From Coriaria nepalensis (lineage: Eukaryota > Streptophyta > Magnoliopsida > Cucurbitales > Coriariaceae), in the NCBI GenBank assembly GCA_027186245.1, contig CP114481.1, positions 46,531,501 through 46,595,500 of the forward strand: a stretch of DNA of 64,000 nt, given 5' to 3'. The notes below the pieces were generated by a model, which made no database searches, was not told where the DNA came from, and was given only the letters and a program-made list of their open reading frames with translations. The translations under genes and the position numbers were made by a program. Below, piece by piece: positions 10,651-24,282 of the stretch. How positions within the stretch are numbered: the stretch's first letter is position 1; every line of letters begins with the position of its first letter.

Positions 10651-13064
10651 AAGTGTGCATTCGTTTAACCTTAAAATCATTTTAATGAGGCATTTCAACT
10701 CAATATCTTCTTTCAAAGCAAGTCGAACGCATTTTATTTTTGCACTACAAACACAAGTTTTGTGCATAACGTGCAAATGACCAATGCAAGGAAAGTGCGC
10801 ATTCGTTTAACCTTAAAATCATTTCAATGAGTCATTTCAACTCAATATCTTCTTTCGAAGCAAGTCGAACGAATTTTATTTTTGCACTACAAACACAAGT
10901 TTTGTGCATAACTTGCAAATGATCAATGCAAGGAAAGTGTGCATTCGTTTAACCTTAAAATCATTTTAATGAGTCATTTCAACTCAATATCTTCTTTCAA
11001 AGCAATTCGAACGAATTCTATTTTTTCACTACAAACACAACTTTTGTGCGTAACTTGCAAATGATCAATGCAAGGAAAGTGTGCATTCGTTTAACCTTAA
11101 AATCATTTCAATGAGTCATTTCAACTCAATATCTTCTTTCAAAGCAATTCGAACGAATTCTATTTTTTCAGTACAAACACAATTTTTGTGCCTAACTTGC
11201 AAATGATCAATGCAAGGAAAGTGTGCATTCGTTTAACCTTAAAATCATTTCAATGAGCAATTTCAAGTCAATAACTTATTTCAAAGCAAGTCGAACGCAT
11301 TCTATTTTTGCACAACAATCACAAGTTTTGTGCATAACTTGCAAATGATCAATGCAACGAAAGTGTGCATTCGTTTAACCTTAAAATCATTTCAATGAGT
11401 CATTTCAAGTCAATATCTTCTTTCAAAGCAAGTCGAACGCATTTTATTTTTGCACTACGAACACAACTTTTGTGCATAACTTGCAAATGATCAATGCAAG
11501 GAAAGTGTGCATTCGTTTAACCTTAAAATCATTTCAATGAGTCATTTCAACTCAATATCTTCTTTTAAAGCGAGTCGAACGAATTTTATTTTTGCACTAC
11601 AAACACAAGTTTTGTGCATAACTTGCAAATGATCAATGCAAGGAAAGTGTGCATTCGTTTAACCATAAAATCATTTCAATGAGTCATTTCAAATCAATAT
11701 CTTCGTTCAAAGCAAGTCGAACGAATTTTATTTTTGCACTACAAACACAAGTTTTGTGCATAACTTGCAAATGATCAATGCAAGGAAAGTGTACATTCGT
11801 TTAACCTTAAAATCATTTCAATGAGTCATTTCAACTCAATATCTTCTTTCAAAGCAATTCGAACGAATTCTATTTTTTCAATTCAAACACAACTTTTGTG
11901 CATAACTTGCAAATGATCAATGCAAGGAAAGTGTGCATTCGTTTAACCTTAAAATCATTTCAATGAGCAATTTCAAGTCAATAACTTATTTCAAAACAAG
12001 TCGAACGCATTTTATTTTTGCACTACAAACACAAGTTTTGTGCATAACTTGCAAATGATCAATGCAAGGAAAGTGTGCATTCGTTTAACCTTAAAATCAT
12101 TTCAATGAGTCATTTCAACTCAATATCTTCTTTCAAAGCAATTCGAACGAATTCTATTTTTTCACTACAAACACAACTTTTGTGCATAACTTGCAAATGA
12201 TCAATGCAAGGAAAGTGTGCATTCGTTTAACCTTAAAATCATTTCAATGAGTCATTTCAACTCTATATCTTCTTTCAAAGCAAGTCGAACGAATTCTATT
12301 TTTGCACTACAAACACAAGTTTTGTGCGTAACTTGCAAATGATCAATGCAAGGAAAGTGTGCATTCGTTTAACCTTAAAATCATTTCAATGAGCAATTTC
12401 AAGTCAATAACTTATTTCAAAGCAAGTCGAACGCATTCTATTTTTGCACTACAATCACAAGTTTTGTGCATAACTTGCAAATGATCAATGCAAGGAAAGT
12501 GTGCATTCGTTTAACCTTAAAATCATTTCAATGAGTCATTTCAAGTCAATATCTTCTTTCAAAGCAATTCGAACGAATTCTATTTTTTCAATTCAAACAC
12601 AACTTTTGTGCATAACTTGCAAATGATCAATGCAAGGAAAGTGTGCATTCGTTTAACCTTAAAATCATTTCAATGAGTCATTTCAACTCAATATCTTCTT
12701 TCAAAGCAATTCGAACGAATTCTATTTTTTCAATACAAACACAACTTTTGTGCATAACTTGCAAATGATCAATGCAAGGAAAGTGTGCATTCGTTTAACC
12801 TTAAAATCATTTCAATGAGCAATTTCAAGTCAATAACTTATTTCAAAGCAAGTCGAACGCATTCTATTTTTGCACTACAATCACAAGTTTTGTGCATAAG
12901 TTGCAAATGATCAATGCAAGGAAAGTGTGCATTCGTTTAACCTTAAAATCATTTCAATGAGCAATTTCAAGTCAATAACTTATTTCAAAGCAAGTCGAAC
13001 GCATTTTATTTTTGCACTACAAACACAAGTTTTGTGCATAACTTGCAAATGATCAATGCAAGGA
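10651..13064. repeat. Domain-2 HOR copy 1, 17 monomers (2414 bp)
   Basis: The unit starts with a marker monomer having ATTTTAATGAGGCATTTC, CATAACGTGC and ATGACCAATGC. Then follow TTTCGAAGC; ATTTTAATGAG; CAGTAC; type B with TGCACAACAATC; TTTCAAGTC/CTACGAACAC; GCGAG; ACCATAAAATC/TTTCAAATC; CAATTC; type B with AAAACAAG; TTCACTAC; GTGCGTAAC; type B; CAATTC; CAATAC; B (CATAAG); B. The next marker monomer begins at 13065. Confidence 0.9.
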
Positions 13065-16000
13065 AAGTGTGCATTCGTTTAACCTTAAAATCATTTTAAT
13101 GAGGCATTTCAACTCAATATCTTCTTTCAAAGCAAGTCGAACGCATTTTATTTTTGCACTACAAACACAAGTTTTGTGCATAACGTGCAAATGACCAATG
13201 CAAGGAAAGTGCGCATTCGTTTAACCTTAAAATCATTTCAATGAGTCATTTCAACTCAATATCTTCTTTCGAAGCAAGTCGAAGGAATTTTATTTTTGCA
13301 CTACAAACACAAGTTTTGTGCATAACTTGCAAATGATCAATGCAAGGAAAGTGTGCATTCGTTTAACCTTAAAATCATTTTAATGAGTCATTTCAACTCA
13401 ATATCTTCTTTCAAAGCAATTCGAACGAATTCTATTTTTTCACTACAAACACAACTTTTGTGCGTAACTTGCAAATGATCAATGCAAGGAAAGTGTGCAT
13501 TCGTTTAACCTTAAAATCATTTCAATGAGTCATTTCAACTCAATATCTTCTTTCAAAGCAATTCGAACGAATTCTATTTTTTCAGTACAAACACAATTTT
13601 TGTGCCTAACTTGCAAATGATCAATGCAAGGAAAGTGTGCATTCGTTTAACCTTAAAATCATTTCAATGAGCAATTTCAAGTCAATAACTTATTTCAAAG
13701 CAAGTCGAACGCATTCTATTTTTGCACAACAATCACAAGTTTTGTGCATAACTTGCAAATGATCAATGCAACGAAAGTGTGCATTCGTTTAACCTTAAAA
13801 TCATTTCAATGAGTCATTTCAAGTCAATATCTTCTTTCAAAGCAAGTCGAACGCATTTTATTTTTGCACTACGAACACAACTTTTGTGCATAACTTGCAA
13901 ATGATCAATGCAAGGAAAGTGTGCATTCGTTTAACCTTAAAATCATTTCAATGAGTCATTTCAACTCAATATCTTCTTTCAAAGCGAGTCGAACGAATTT
14001 TATTTTTGCACTACAAACACAAGTTTTGTGCATAACTTGCAAATGATCAATGCAAGGAAAGTGTGCATTCGTTTAACCATAAAATCATTTCAATGAGTCA
14101 TTTCAAATCAATATCTTCTTTCAAAGCAAGTCGAACGAATTTTATTTTTGCACTACAAACACAAGTTTTGTGCATAACTTGCAAATGATCAATGCAAGGA
14201 AAGTGTACATTCGTTTAACCTTAAAATCATTTCAATGAGTCATTTCAACTCAATATCTTCTTTCAAAGCAATTCGAACGAATTCAATTTTTGCACTACAA
14301 ACACAAGTTTTGTGCATAACTTGCAAATGATCAATGCAAGGAAAGTGTGCATTCGTTTAACCTTAAAATCATTTCAATGAGTCATTTCAACTCAATATCT
14401 TCTTTCAAAGCAATTTGAACGAATTCTATTTTTTCACTACAAACACAACTTTTGTGCATAACTTGCAAATGATCAATGCAAAGAAAGTGTGCATTCGTTT
14501 AACCTTAAAATCATTTCAATGAGTCATTTCAACTCAATATCTTCTTTCAAAGCAAGTCGAACGAATTCTATTTTTGCACTACAAACACAAGTTTTGTGCG
14601 TAACTTGCAAATGATCAATGCAAGGAAAGTGTGCATTCGTTTAACCTTAAAATCATTTCAATGAGTCATTTCAACTCAATATCTTCTTTCAAAGCAATTC
14701 GAACGAATTCTATTTTTTCAATTCAAACACAACTTTTGTGCATAACTTGCAAATGATCAATGCAAGGAAAGTGTGCATTCGTTTAACCATAAAATCATTT
14801 CAATGAGTCATTTCAAATCAATATCTTCTTTCAAAGCGAGTCGAACGAATTTTATTTTTGCACTACAAACACAAGTTTTGTGCATAACTTGCAAATGATC
14901 AATGCAAGGAAAGTGTGCATTCGTTTAACCATAAAATCATTTCAATGAGTCATTTCAAATCAATATCTTCGTTCAAAGCAAGTCGAACGAATTTTATTTT
15001 TGCACTACAAACACAAGTTTTGTGCATAACTTGCAAATGATCAATGCAAGGAAAGTGTACATTCGTTTAACCTTAAAATCATTTCAATGAGTCATTTCAA
15101 CTCAATATCTTCTTTCAAAGCAATTCGAACGAATTCTATTTTTTCAATTCAAACACAACTTTTGTGCATAACTTGCAAATGATCAATGCAAGGAAAGTGT
15201 GCATTCGTTTAACCTTAAAATCATTTCAATGAGCAATTTCAAGTCAATAACTTATTTCAAAACAAGTCGAACGCATTTTATTTTTGCACTACAAACACAA
15301 GTTTTGTGCATAACTTGCAAATGATCAATGCAAGGAAAGTGTGCATTCGTTTAACCTTAAAATCATTTCAATGAGTCATTTCAACTCAATATCTTCTTTC
15401 AAAGCAATTCGAACGAATTCTATTTTTTCACTACAAACACAACTTTTGTGCATAACTTGCAAATGATCAATGCAAGGAAAGTGTGCATTCGTTTAACCTT
15501 AAAATCATTTCAATGAGTCATTTCAACTCTATATCTTCTTTCAAAGCAAGTCGAACGAATTCTATTTTTGCACTACAAACACAAGTTTTGTGCGTAACTT
15601 GCAAATGATCAATGCAAGGAAAGTGTGCATTCGTTTAACCTTAAAATCATTTCAATGAGCAATTTCAAGTCAATAACTTATTTCAAAGCAAGTCGAACGC
15701 ATTCTATTTTTGCACTACAATCACAAGTTTTGTGCATAACTTGCAAATGATCAATGCAAGGAAAGTGTGCATTCGTTTAACCTTAAAATCATTTCAATGA
15801 GTCATTTCAAGTCAATATCTTCTTTCAAAGCAATTCGAACGAATTCTATTTTTTCAATTCAAACACAACTTTTGTGCATAACTTGCAAATGATCAATGCA
15901 AGGAAAGTGTGCATTCGTTTAACCTTAAAATCATTTCAATGAGTCATTTCAACTCAATATCTTCTTTCAAAGCAATTCGAACGAATTCTATTTTTTCAAT

Positions 16001-16330
16001 ACAAACACAACTTTTGTGCATAACTTGCAAATGATCAATGCAAGGAAAGTGTGCATTCGTTTAACCTTAAAATCATTTCAATGAGCAATTTCAAGTCAAT
16101 AACTTATTTCAAAGCAAGTCGAACGCATTCTATTTTTGCACTACAATCACAAGTTTTGTGCATAAGTTGCAAATGATCAATGCAAGGAAAGTGTGCATTC
16201 GTTTAACCTTAAAATCATTTCAATGAGCAATTTCAAGTCAATAACTTATTTCAAAGCAAGTCGAACGCATTTTATTTTTGCACTACAAACACAAGTTTTG
16301 TGCATAACTTGCAAATGATCAATGCAAGGA
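13065..16330. repeat. Domain-2 HOR copy 2, 23 monomers (3266 bp)
   Basis: It has the order of copy 1 with six additional monomers (about 14203-15054) between the ACCATAAAATC monomer and the CAATTC monomer. The added part ends with a second ACCATAAAATC monomer that carries ATCTTCGTTCAAAG (14963). The same private change occurs in copy 1 at 11697, 3266 bp earlier, so the segment after the insertion descends from the copy-1 lineage. The tail lacks the CAATAC/GCGAGTG and following type B monomers that precede copies 1 and 4. Confidence 0.88.
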
Positions 16331-19300
16331 AAGTGTGCATTCGTTTAACCTTAAAATCATTTTAATGAGGCATTTCAACTCAATATCTTCTTTCAAAGCA
16401 AGTCGAACGCATTTTATTTTTGCACTACAAACACAAGTTTTGTGCATAACGTGCAAATGACCAATGCAAGGAAAGTGCGCATTCGTTTAACCTTAAAATC
16501 ATTTCAATGAGTCATTTCAACTCAATATCTTCTTTCGAAGCAAGTCGAAGGAATTTTATTTTTGCACTACAAACACAAGTTTTGTGCATAACTTGCAAAT
16601 GATCAATGCAAGGAAAGTGTGCATTCGTTTAACCTTAAAATCATTTTAATGAGTCATTTCAACTCAATATCTTCTTTCAAAGCAATTCGAACGAATTCTA
16701 TTTTTTCACTACAAACACAACTTTTGTGCGTAACTTGCAAATGATCAATGCAAGGAAAGTGTGCATTCGTTTAACCTTAAAATCATTTCAATGAGTCATT
16801 TCAACTCAATATCTTCTTTCAAAGCAATTCGAACGAATTCTATTTTTTCAGTACAAACACAATTTTTGTGCCTAACTTGCAAATGATCAATGCAAGGAAA
16901 GTGTGCATTCGTTTAACCTTAAAATCATTTCAATGAGCAATTTCAAGTCAATAACTTATTTCAAAGCAAGTCGAACGCATTCTATTTTTGCACAACAATC
17001 ACAAGTTTTGTGCATAACTTGCAAATGATCAATGCAACGAAAGTGTGCATTCGTTTAACCTTAAAATCATTTCAATGAGTCATTTCAAGTCAATATCTTC
17101 TTTCAAAGCAAGTCGAACGCATTTTATTTTTGCACTACGAACACAACTTTTGTGCATAACTTGCAAATGATCAATGCAAGGAAAGTGTGCATTCGTTTAA
17201 CCTTAAAATCATTTCAATGAGTCATTTCAACTCAATATCTTCTTTCAAAGCGAGTCGAACGAATTTTATTTTTGCACTACAAACACAAGTTTTGTGCATA
17301 ACTTGCAAATGATCAATGCAAGGAAAGTGTGCATTCGTTTAACCATAAAATCATTTCAATGAGTCATTTCAAATCAATATCTTCTTTCAAAGCAAGTCGA
17401 ACGAATTTTATTTTTGCACTACAAACACAAGTTTTGTGCATAACTTGCAAATGATCAATGCAAGGAAAGTGTACATTCGTTTAACCTTAAAATCATTTCA
17501 ATGAGTCATTTCAACTCAATATCTTCTTTCAAAGCAATTCGAACGAATTCTATTTTTTCAATTGAAACACAACTTTTGTGCATAACTTGCAAATGATCAA
17601 TGCAAGGAAAGTGTGCATTCGTTTAACCTTAAAATCATTTCAATGAGCAATTTCAAGTCAATAACTTATTTCAAAACAAGTCGAACGCATTTTATTTTTG
17701 CACTACAAACACAAGTTTTGTGCATAACTTGCAAATGATCAATGCAAGGAAAGTGTGCATTCGTTTAACCTTAAAATCATTTCAATGAGTCATTTCAACT
17801 CAATATCTTCTTTCAAAGCAATTCGAACGAATTCTATTTTTTCACTACAAACACAACTTTTGTGCATAACTTGCAAATGATCAATGCAAAGAAAGTGTGC
17901 ATTCGTTTAACCTTAAAATCATTTCAATGAGTCATTTCAACTCAATATCTTCTTTCAAAGCAAGTCGAACGAATTCTATTTTTGCACTACAAACACAAGT
18001 TTTGTGCGTAACTTGCAAATGATCAATGCAAGGAAAGTGTGCATTCGTTTAACCTTAAAATCATTTCAATGAGCAATTTCAAGTCAATAACTTATTTCAA
18101 AGCAAGTCGAACGCATTCTATTTTTGCACTACAATCACAAGTTTTGTGCATAACTTGCAAATGATCAATGCAAGGAAAGTGTGCATTCGTTTAACCTTAA
18201 AATCATTTCAATGAGTCATTTCAACTCAATATCTTCTTTCAAAGCAATTCGAACGAATTCTATTTTTGCACTACAAACACAAGTTTTGTGCATAACTTGC
18301 AAATGATCAATGCAAGGAAAGTGTGCATTCGTTTAACCTTAAAATCATTTCAATGAGTCATTTCAACTCAATATCTTCTTTCAAAGCAATTCGAACGAAT
18401 TCTATTTTTTCACTACAAACACAACTTTTGTGCATAACTTGCAAATGATCAATGCAAAGAAAGTGTGCATTCGTTTAACCTTAAAATCATTTCAATGAGT
18501 CATTTCAACTCAATATCTTCTTTCAAAGCAAGTCGAACGAATTCTATTTTTGCACTACAAACACAAGTTTTGTGCGTAACTTGCAAATGATCAATGCAAG
18601 GAAAGTGTGCATTCGTTTAACCTTAAAATCATTTCAATGAGCAATTTCAAGTCAATAACTTATTTCAAAGCAAGTCGAACGCATTCTATTTTTGCACTAC
18701 AATCACAAGTTTTGTGCATAACTTGCAAATGATCAATGCAAGGAAAGTGTGCATTCGTTTAACCTTAAAATCATTTCAATGAGTCATTTCAAGTCAATAT
18801 CTTCTTTCAAAGCAATTCGAACGAATTCTATTTTTTCAATTCAAACACAACTTTTGTGCATAACTTGCAAATGATCAATGCAAGGAAAGTGTGCATTCGT
18901 TTAACCTTAAAATCATTTCAATGAGTCATTTCAACTCAATATCTTCTTTCAAAGCAATTCGAACGAATTCTATTTTTTCAATACAAACACAACTTTTGTG
19001 CATAACTTGCAAATGATCAATGCAAGGAAAGTGTGCATTCGTTTAACCTTAAAATCATTTCAATGAGCAATTTCAAGTCAATAACTTATTTCAAAGCAAG
19101 TCGAACGCATTCTATTTTTGCACTACAATCACAAGTTTTGTGCATAAGTTGCAAATGATCAATGCAAGGAAAGTGTGCATTCGTTTAACCTTAAAATCAT
19201 TTCAATGAGCAATTTCAAGTCAATAACTTATTTCAAAGCAAGTCGAACGCATTTTATTTTTGCACTACAAACACAAGTTTTGTGCATAACTTGCAAATGA

Positions 19301-19596
19301 TCAATGCAAGGAAAGTGTGCATTCGTTTAACCTTAAAATCATTTCAATGAGTCATTTCAACTCAATATCTTCTTTCAAAGCAATTCGAACGAATTCTATT
19401 TTTTCAATACAAACACAACTTTTGTGCATAACTTGCGAGTGATCAATGCAAGGAAAGTGTGCATTCGTTTAACCTTAAAATCATTTCAATGAGCAATTTC
19501 AAGTCAATAACTTATTTCAAAGCAAGTCGAACGAATTTTATTTTTGCACTACAAACACAAGTTTTGTGCATAACTTGCAAATGATCAATGCAAGGA
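16331..19596. repeat. Domain-2 HOR copy 3, 23 monomers (3266 bp)
   Basis: It has the same total length as copy 2 but a different composition. Here the extra monomers come from a four-monomer (568-bp) internal duplication around 17751-18886: TTCACTAC with GCAAAGAAAG, GTGCGTAAC and type B occur at 17751-18176 and again at 18319-18744. Two further monomers (CAATAC/GCGAGTG and a type B) lie before 19597. Equal length reached by different insertions argues for independent events. Confidence 0.85.
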
Positions 19597-22010
19597 AAGT
19601 GTGCATTCGTTTAACCTTAAAATCATTTTAATGAGGCATTTCAACTCAATATCTTCTTTCAAAGCAAGTCGAACGCATTTTATTTTTGCACTACAAACAC
19701 AAGTTTTGTGCATAACGTGCAAATGACCAATGCAAGGAAAGTGCGCATTCGTTTAACCTTAAAATCATTTCAATGAGTCATTTCAACTCAATATCTTCTT
19801 TCGAAGCAAGTCGAACGAATTTTATTTTTGCACTACAAACACAAGTTTTGTGCATAACTTGCAAATGATCAATGCAAGGAAAGTGTGCATTCGTTTAACC
19901 TTAAAATCATTTTAATGAGTCATTTCAACTCAATATCTTCTTTCAAAGCAATTCGAACGAATTCTATTTTTTCACTACAAACACAACTTTTGTGCGTAAC
20001 TTGCAAATGATCAATGCAAGGAAAGTGTGCATTCGTTTAACCTTAAAATCATTTCAATGAGTCATTTCAACTCAATATCTTCTTTCAAAGCAATTCGAAC
20101 GAATTCTATTTTTTCAGTACAAACACAATTTTTGTGCCTAACTTGCAAATGATCAATGCAAGGAAAGTGTGCATTCGTTTAACCTTAAAATCATTTCAAT
20201 GAGCAATTTCAAGTCAATAACTTATTTCAAAGCAAGTCGAACGCATTCTATTTTTGCACAACAATCACAAGTTTTGTGCATAACTTGCAAATGATCAATG
20301 CAACGAAAGTGTGCATTCGTTTAACCTTAAAATCATTTCAATGAGTCATTTCAAGTCAATATCTTCTTTCAAAGCAAGTCGAACGCATTTTATTTTTGCA
20401 CTACGAACACAACTTTTGTGCATAACTTGCAAATGATCAATGCAAGGAAAGTGTGCATTCGTTTAACCTTAAAATCATTTCAATGAGTCATTTCAACTCA
20501 ATATCTTCTTTCAAAGCGAGTCGAACGAATTTTATTTTTGCACTACAAACACAAGTTTTGTGCATAACTTGCAAATGATCAATGCAAGGAAAGTGTGCAT
20601 TCGTTTAACCATAAAATCATTTCAATGAGTCATTTCAAATCAATATCTTCTTTCAAAGCAAGTCGAACGAATTTTATTTTTGCACTACAAACACAAGTTT
20701 TGTGCATAACTTGCAAATGATCAATGCAAGGAAAGTGTACATTCGTTTAACCTTAAAATCATTTCAATGAGTCATTTCAACTCAATATCTTCTTTCAAAG
20801 CAATTCGAACGAATTCTATTTTTTCAATTCAAACACAACTTTTGTGCATAACTTGCAAATGATCAATGCAAGGAAAGTGTGCATTCGTTTAACCTTAAAA
20901 TCATTTCAATGAGCAATTTCAAGTCAATAACTTATTTCAAAACAAGTCGAACGCATTTTATTTTTGCACTACAAACACAAGTTTTGTGCATAACTTGCAA
21001 ATGATCAATGCAAGGAAAGTGTGCATTCGTTTAACCTTAAAATCATTTCAATGAGTCATTTCAACTCAATATCTTCTTTCAAAGCAATTCGAACGAATTC
21101 TATTTTTTCACTACAAACACAACTTTTGTGCATAACTTGCAAATGATCAATGCAAGGAAAGTGTGCATTCGTTTAACCTTAAAATCATTTCAATGAGTCA
21201 TTTCAACTCAATATCTTCTTTCAAAGCAAGTCGAACGAATTCTATTTTTGCACTACAAACACAAGTTTTGTGCGTAACTTGCAAATGATCAATGCAAGGA
21301 AAGTGTGCATTCGTTTAACCTTAAAATCATTTCAATGAGCAATTTCAAGTCAATAACTTATTTCAAAGCAAGTCGAACGCATTCTATTTTTGCACTACAA
21401 TCACAAGTTTTGTGCATAACTTGCAAATGATCAATGCAAGGAAAGTGTGCATTCGTTTAACCTTAAAATCATTTCAATGAGTCATTTCAAGTCAATATCT
21501 TCTTTCAAAGCAAGTCGAACGAATTCTATTTTTGCACTACAAACAGAAGTTTTGTGCATAACTTGCAAATGATCAATGGAAGGAAAGTGTGCATTCGTTT
21601 AACCTTAAAATCATTTCAATGAGTCATTTCAACTCAATATCTTCTTTCAAAGCAATTCGAACGAATTCTATTTTTTCACTACAAACACTACTTTTGTGCA
21701 TAACTTGCAAATGATCAATGCAAGGAAAGTGTGCATTCGTTTAACCTTAAAATCATTTCAATGAGTCATTTCAACTCAATATCTTCTTTCAAAGCAATTC
21801 GAACGAATTCTATTTTTTCACTACAAACACAACTTTTGTGCATAACTTGCAAATGATCAATGCAAGGAAAGTGTGCATTCGTTTAACCTTAAAATCATTT
21901 CAATGAGTCATTTCAACTCAATATCTTCTTTCAAAGCAAGTCGAACGAATTCTATTTTTGCACTACAAACACAAGTTTTGTGCGTAACTTGCAAATGATC
22001 AATGCAAGGA
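19597..22010. repeat. Domain-2 HOR copy 4, 17 monomers, right end altered
   Basis: The first 13 monomers follow the domain-2 order from the GAGGCATTTC marker to the type B monomer at 21301-21442. The last four differ from the usual tail: TTTCAAGTC with CAAACAGAAG and ATGGAAGG, two TTCACTAC monomers (one with AACACTAC) and a GTGCGTAAC monomer. The following monomer is a chimera that opens domain 3. Confidence 0.82.
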
Positions 22011-22152
22011 AAGTGTGCATTCGTTTAACCTTAAAATCATTTCAATGAGCAATTTCAAGTCAATAACTTATTTCAAAGCAAGTCGAACGCATTCTATTTT
22101 TGCACTACAAACACAAGTTTTGTGCATACCTTGCAAATGATCAATGCAAGGA
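22011..22152. repeat. Chimeric monomer at the domain 2/3 junction
   Basis: Its left half is type B (GAGCAATTTCAAGTC, AATAACTTA), which is what follows a GTGCGTAAC monomer in domain 2. Its right half lacks the usual ACAATCACAAG and instead has ACAAACACAAG with CATACCTTGC, the signature of the GAGCGACTTC monomers that open the domain-3 unit (24283, 26697, 28685). The switch lies between about 22070 and 22137. This is what an in-register crossover between two monomer types would leave. Confidence 0.75.
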
Positions 22153-24282
22153 AAGTGTGCATTCGTTTAACCTTAAAATCATTTCAATGAGTCATTTCAA
22201 GTCAATATCTTCTTCCAAAGCAAGTCGAACGCATTCTATTTTTGCACTACAAACACAACTTTTGTGCACAACTTGCAAATGATCAATGCAAGGACAGTGT
22301 GCATTCGTTTAACCTTAAAATCATTTCGATGGTTCAGTCCAAGTCCATAACTTATTTCAAAGCAAGTCGAACGCGTTCTATTTTTGCACTACAAACACAA
22401 GTTTTGTGCATAACTTGCAAATGATCAATGCAAGGAAAGTATCCATTCGTTTAACCTTAAAATCATTTCAATGAGTCATTTCAACTCAATATCTTCTTCC
22501 AAAGCAATTCGAACGCATTCTATTTTTGCACTACAAACACAAGTTTTGTGCATAACTTGCAAATGATCAATGCAAGGAAAGTGTGCATTCATTTAACCTT
22601 AAAATCATTTCAATGAGTCATTTCAACTCAATAGGTTCTTTCAAAGCAAGTCGAACGCATTTTATTTTTGCACTACAAACACAAGTTTTGTGCATAACTT
22701 GCAAATGATCAATGCAAGGAAAGTGTGCATTCGTTTAACCTTAAAATCATTTCAATGAGTCATTTCAAGTCAATATCTTCTTTCAAAGCGAGTCGAACGA
22801 ATTCTATTTTTGCACTACAAACACAAGTTTTGTGCATAACTTGCAAATGATCAATGCAAGGAAAGTGTGCATTCGTTTAACCTTAAAATCATTTCAATGA
22901 GTCATTTCAACTCAATATCTTCTTTCAAAGCAATTCGAACGAATTCTATTTTTTCACTACAAACACAACTTTTGTGCATAACTTGCAAATGATCAATGCA
23001 AGGAAAGTGTGCATTCGTTTAACCTTAAAATCATTTCAATGAGTCATTTCAACTCAATATCTTCTTTCAAAGCAAGTCGAACGAATTCTATTTTTGCACT
23101 ACAAACACAAGTTTTGTGCGTAACTTGCAAATGATCAATGCAAGGAAAGTGTGCATTCGTTTAACCTTAAAATCATTTCAATGAGCAATTTCAAGTCAAT
23201 AACTTATTTCAAAGCAAGTCGAACGCATTCTATTTTTGCACTACAATCACAAGTTTTGTGCATAACTTGCAAATGATCAATGCAACGAAAGTGTGCGTTC
23301 GTTTAACCTTAAAATCATTTCAATGAGCAATTTCAAGTCAATAACTTATTTCAAAACAAGTCGAACGCATTTTATTTTTGCACTACAAACACAGTTTTTG
23401 TGCATAACTTGCAAATGATCAATGCAAGGAAAGTGTGTATTCGTTTAACCTTAAAATCATTTCAATGAGTCATTTCAACTCAATATCTTCTTTCAAAGCA
23501 ATTCGAACGAATTCTATTTTTTCAATACAAACACAACTTTTGTGCATAACTTGCAAATGATCAATGCAAGGAAAGTGTGCATTCGTTTAACCTTAAAATC
23601 ATTTCAATGAGCAATTTCAAGTCAATAACTTATTTCAAAGCAAGTCGAACGCATTCTATTTTTGCACTACAATCACAAGTTTTGTGCATAAGTTGCAAAT
23701 GATCAATGCAACGAAAGTGTGCATTCGTTTAACCTTAAAATCATTTCAATGAGCAATTTCAAGTCAATAACTTATTTCAAAGCAAGTCGAACGCATTTTA
23801 TTTTTGCACTACAAACACAAGTTTTGTGCATAACTTGCAAATGATCAATGCAAGGAAAGTGTGCATTCGTTTAACCTTAAAATCATTTCAATGAGTCATT
23901 TCAACTCAATATCTTCTTTCAAAGCAATTCGAACGAATTCTATTTTTGCACTACAAACACAAGTTTTGTGCATAAGTTGCAAATGATCAATGCAAGGAAA
24001 GTGTGCATTCGTTTAACCTTAAAATCATTTCAATGAGTCATTTCAAGTCAATATCTTCTTTCAAAGCAAGCCGAACGCATTTTTTTTTTGCACTACAAAC
24101 ACAACTTTTTTGCATAACTTGCAAATGATCAATGCAAGGAAAGTGTGCATTCGTTTAAACTTAAAATCATTTCAATGAGTCATTTCAACTCAATAGCTTC
24201 TTTCAAAGCAAGTCCAACGAATTTTATTTTTGCACTACAAACACAAGTTTTGTGCATAACTTGCAAATGATCAATGCAAGGA
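22011..24282. repeat. Domain-3 HOR copy 1, 16 monomers (2272 bp)
   Basis: The order is chimera/CATACC; TCTTCCAAAG with GTGCACAAC and GGACAG; type D; GTATCCATTCG; GCATTCATTTAACC with AATAGGTTC; GCGAG; TTCACTAC; GTGCGTAAC; B; GTGCGTTCG/B with AAAACAAG; GTGTATTCG/CAATAC; B (CATAAG); B; CATAAG; the T-run monomer (23999-24140); AATAGCTTC/AAGTCCAACG. The CATACC and GTGCACAAC monomers each lose a TAA and so give spurious 60-codon open stretches from TTG at 22100 and 22242. Confidence 0.88.
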
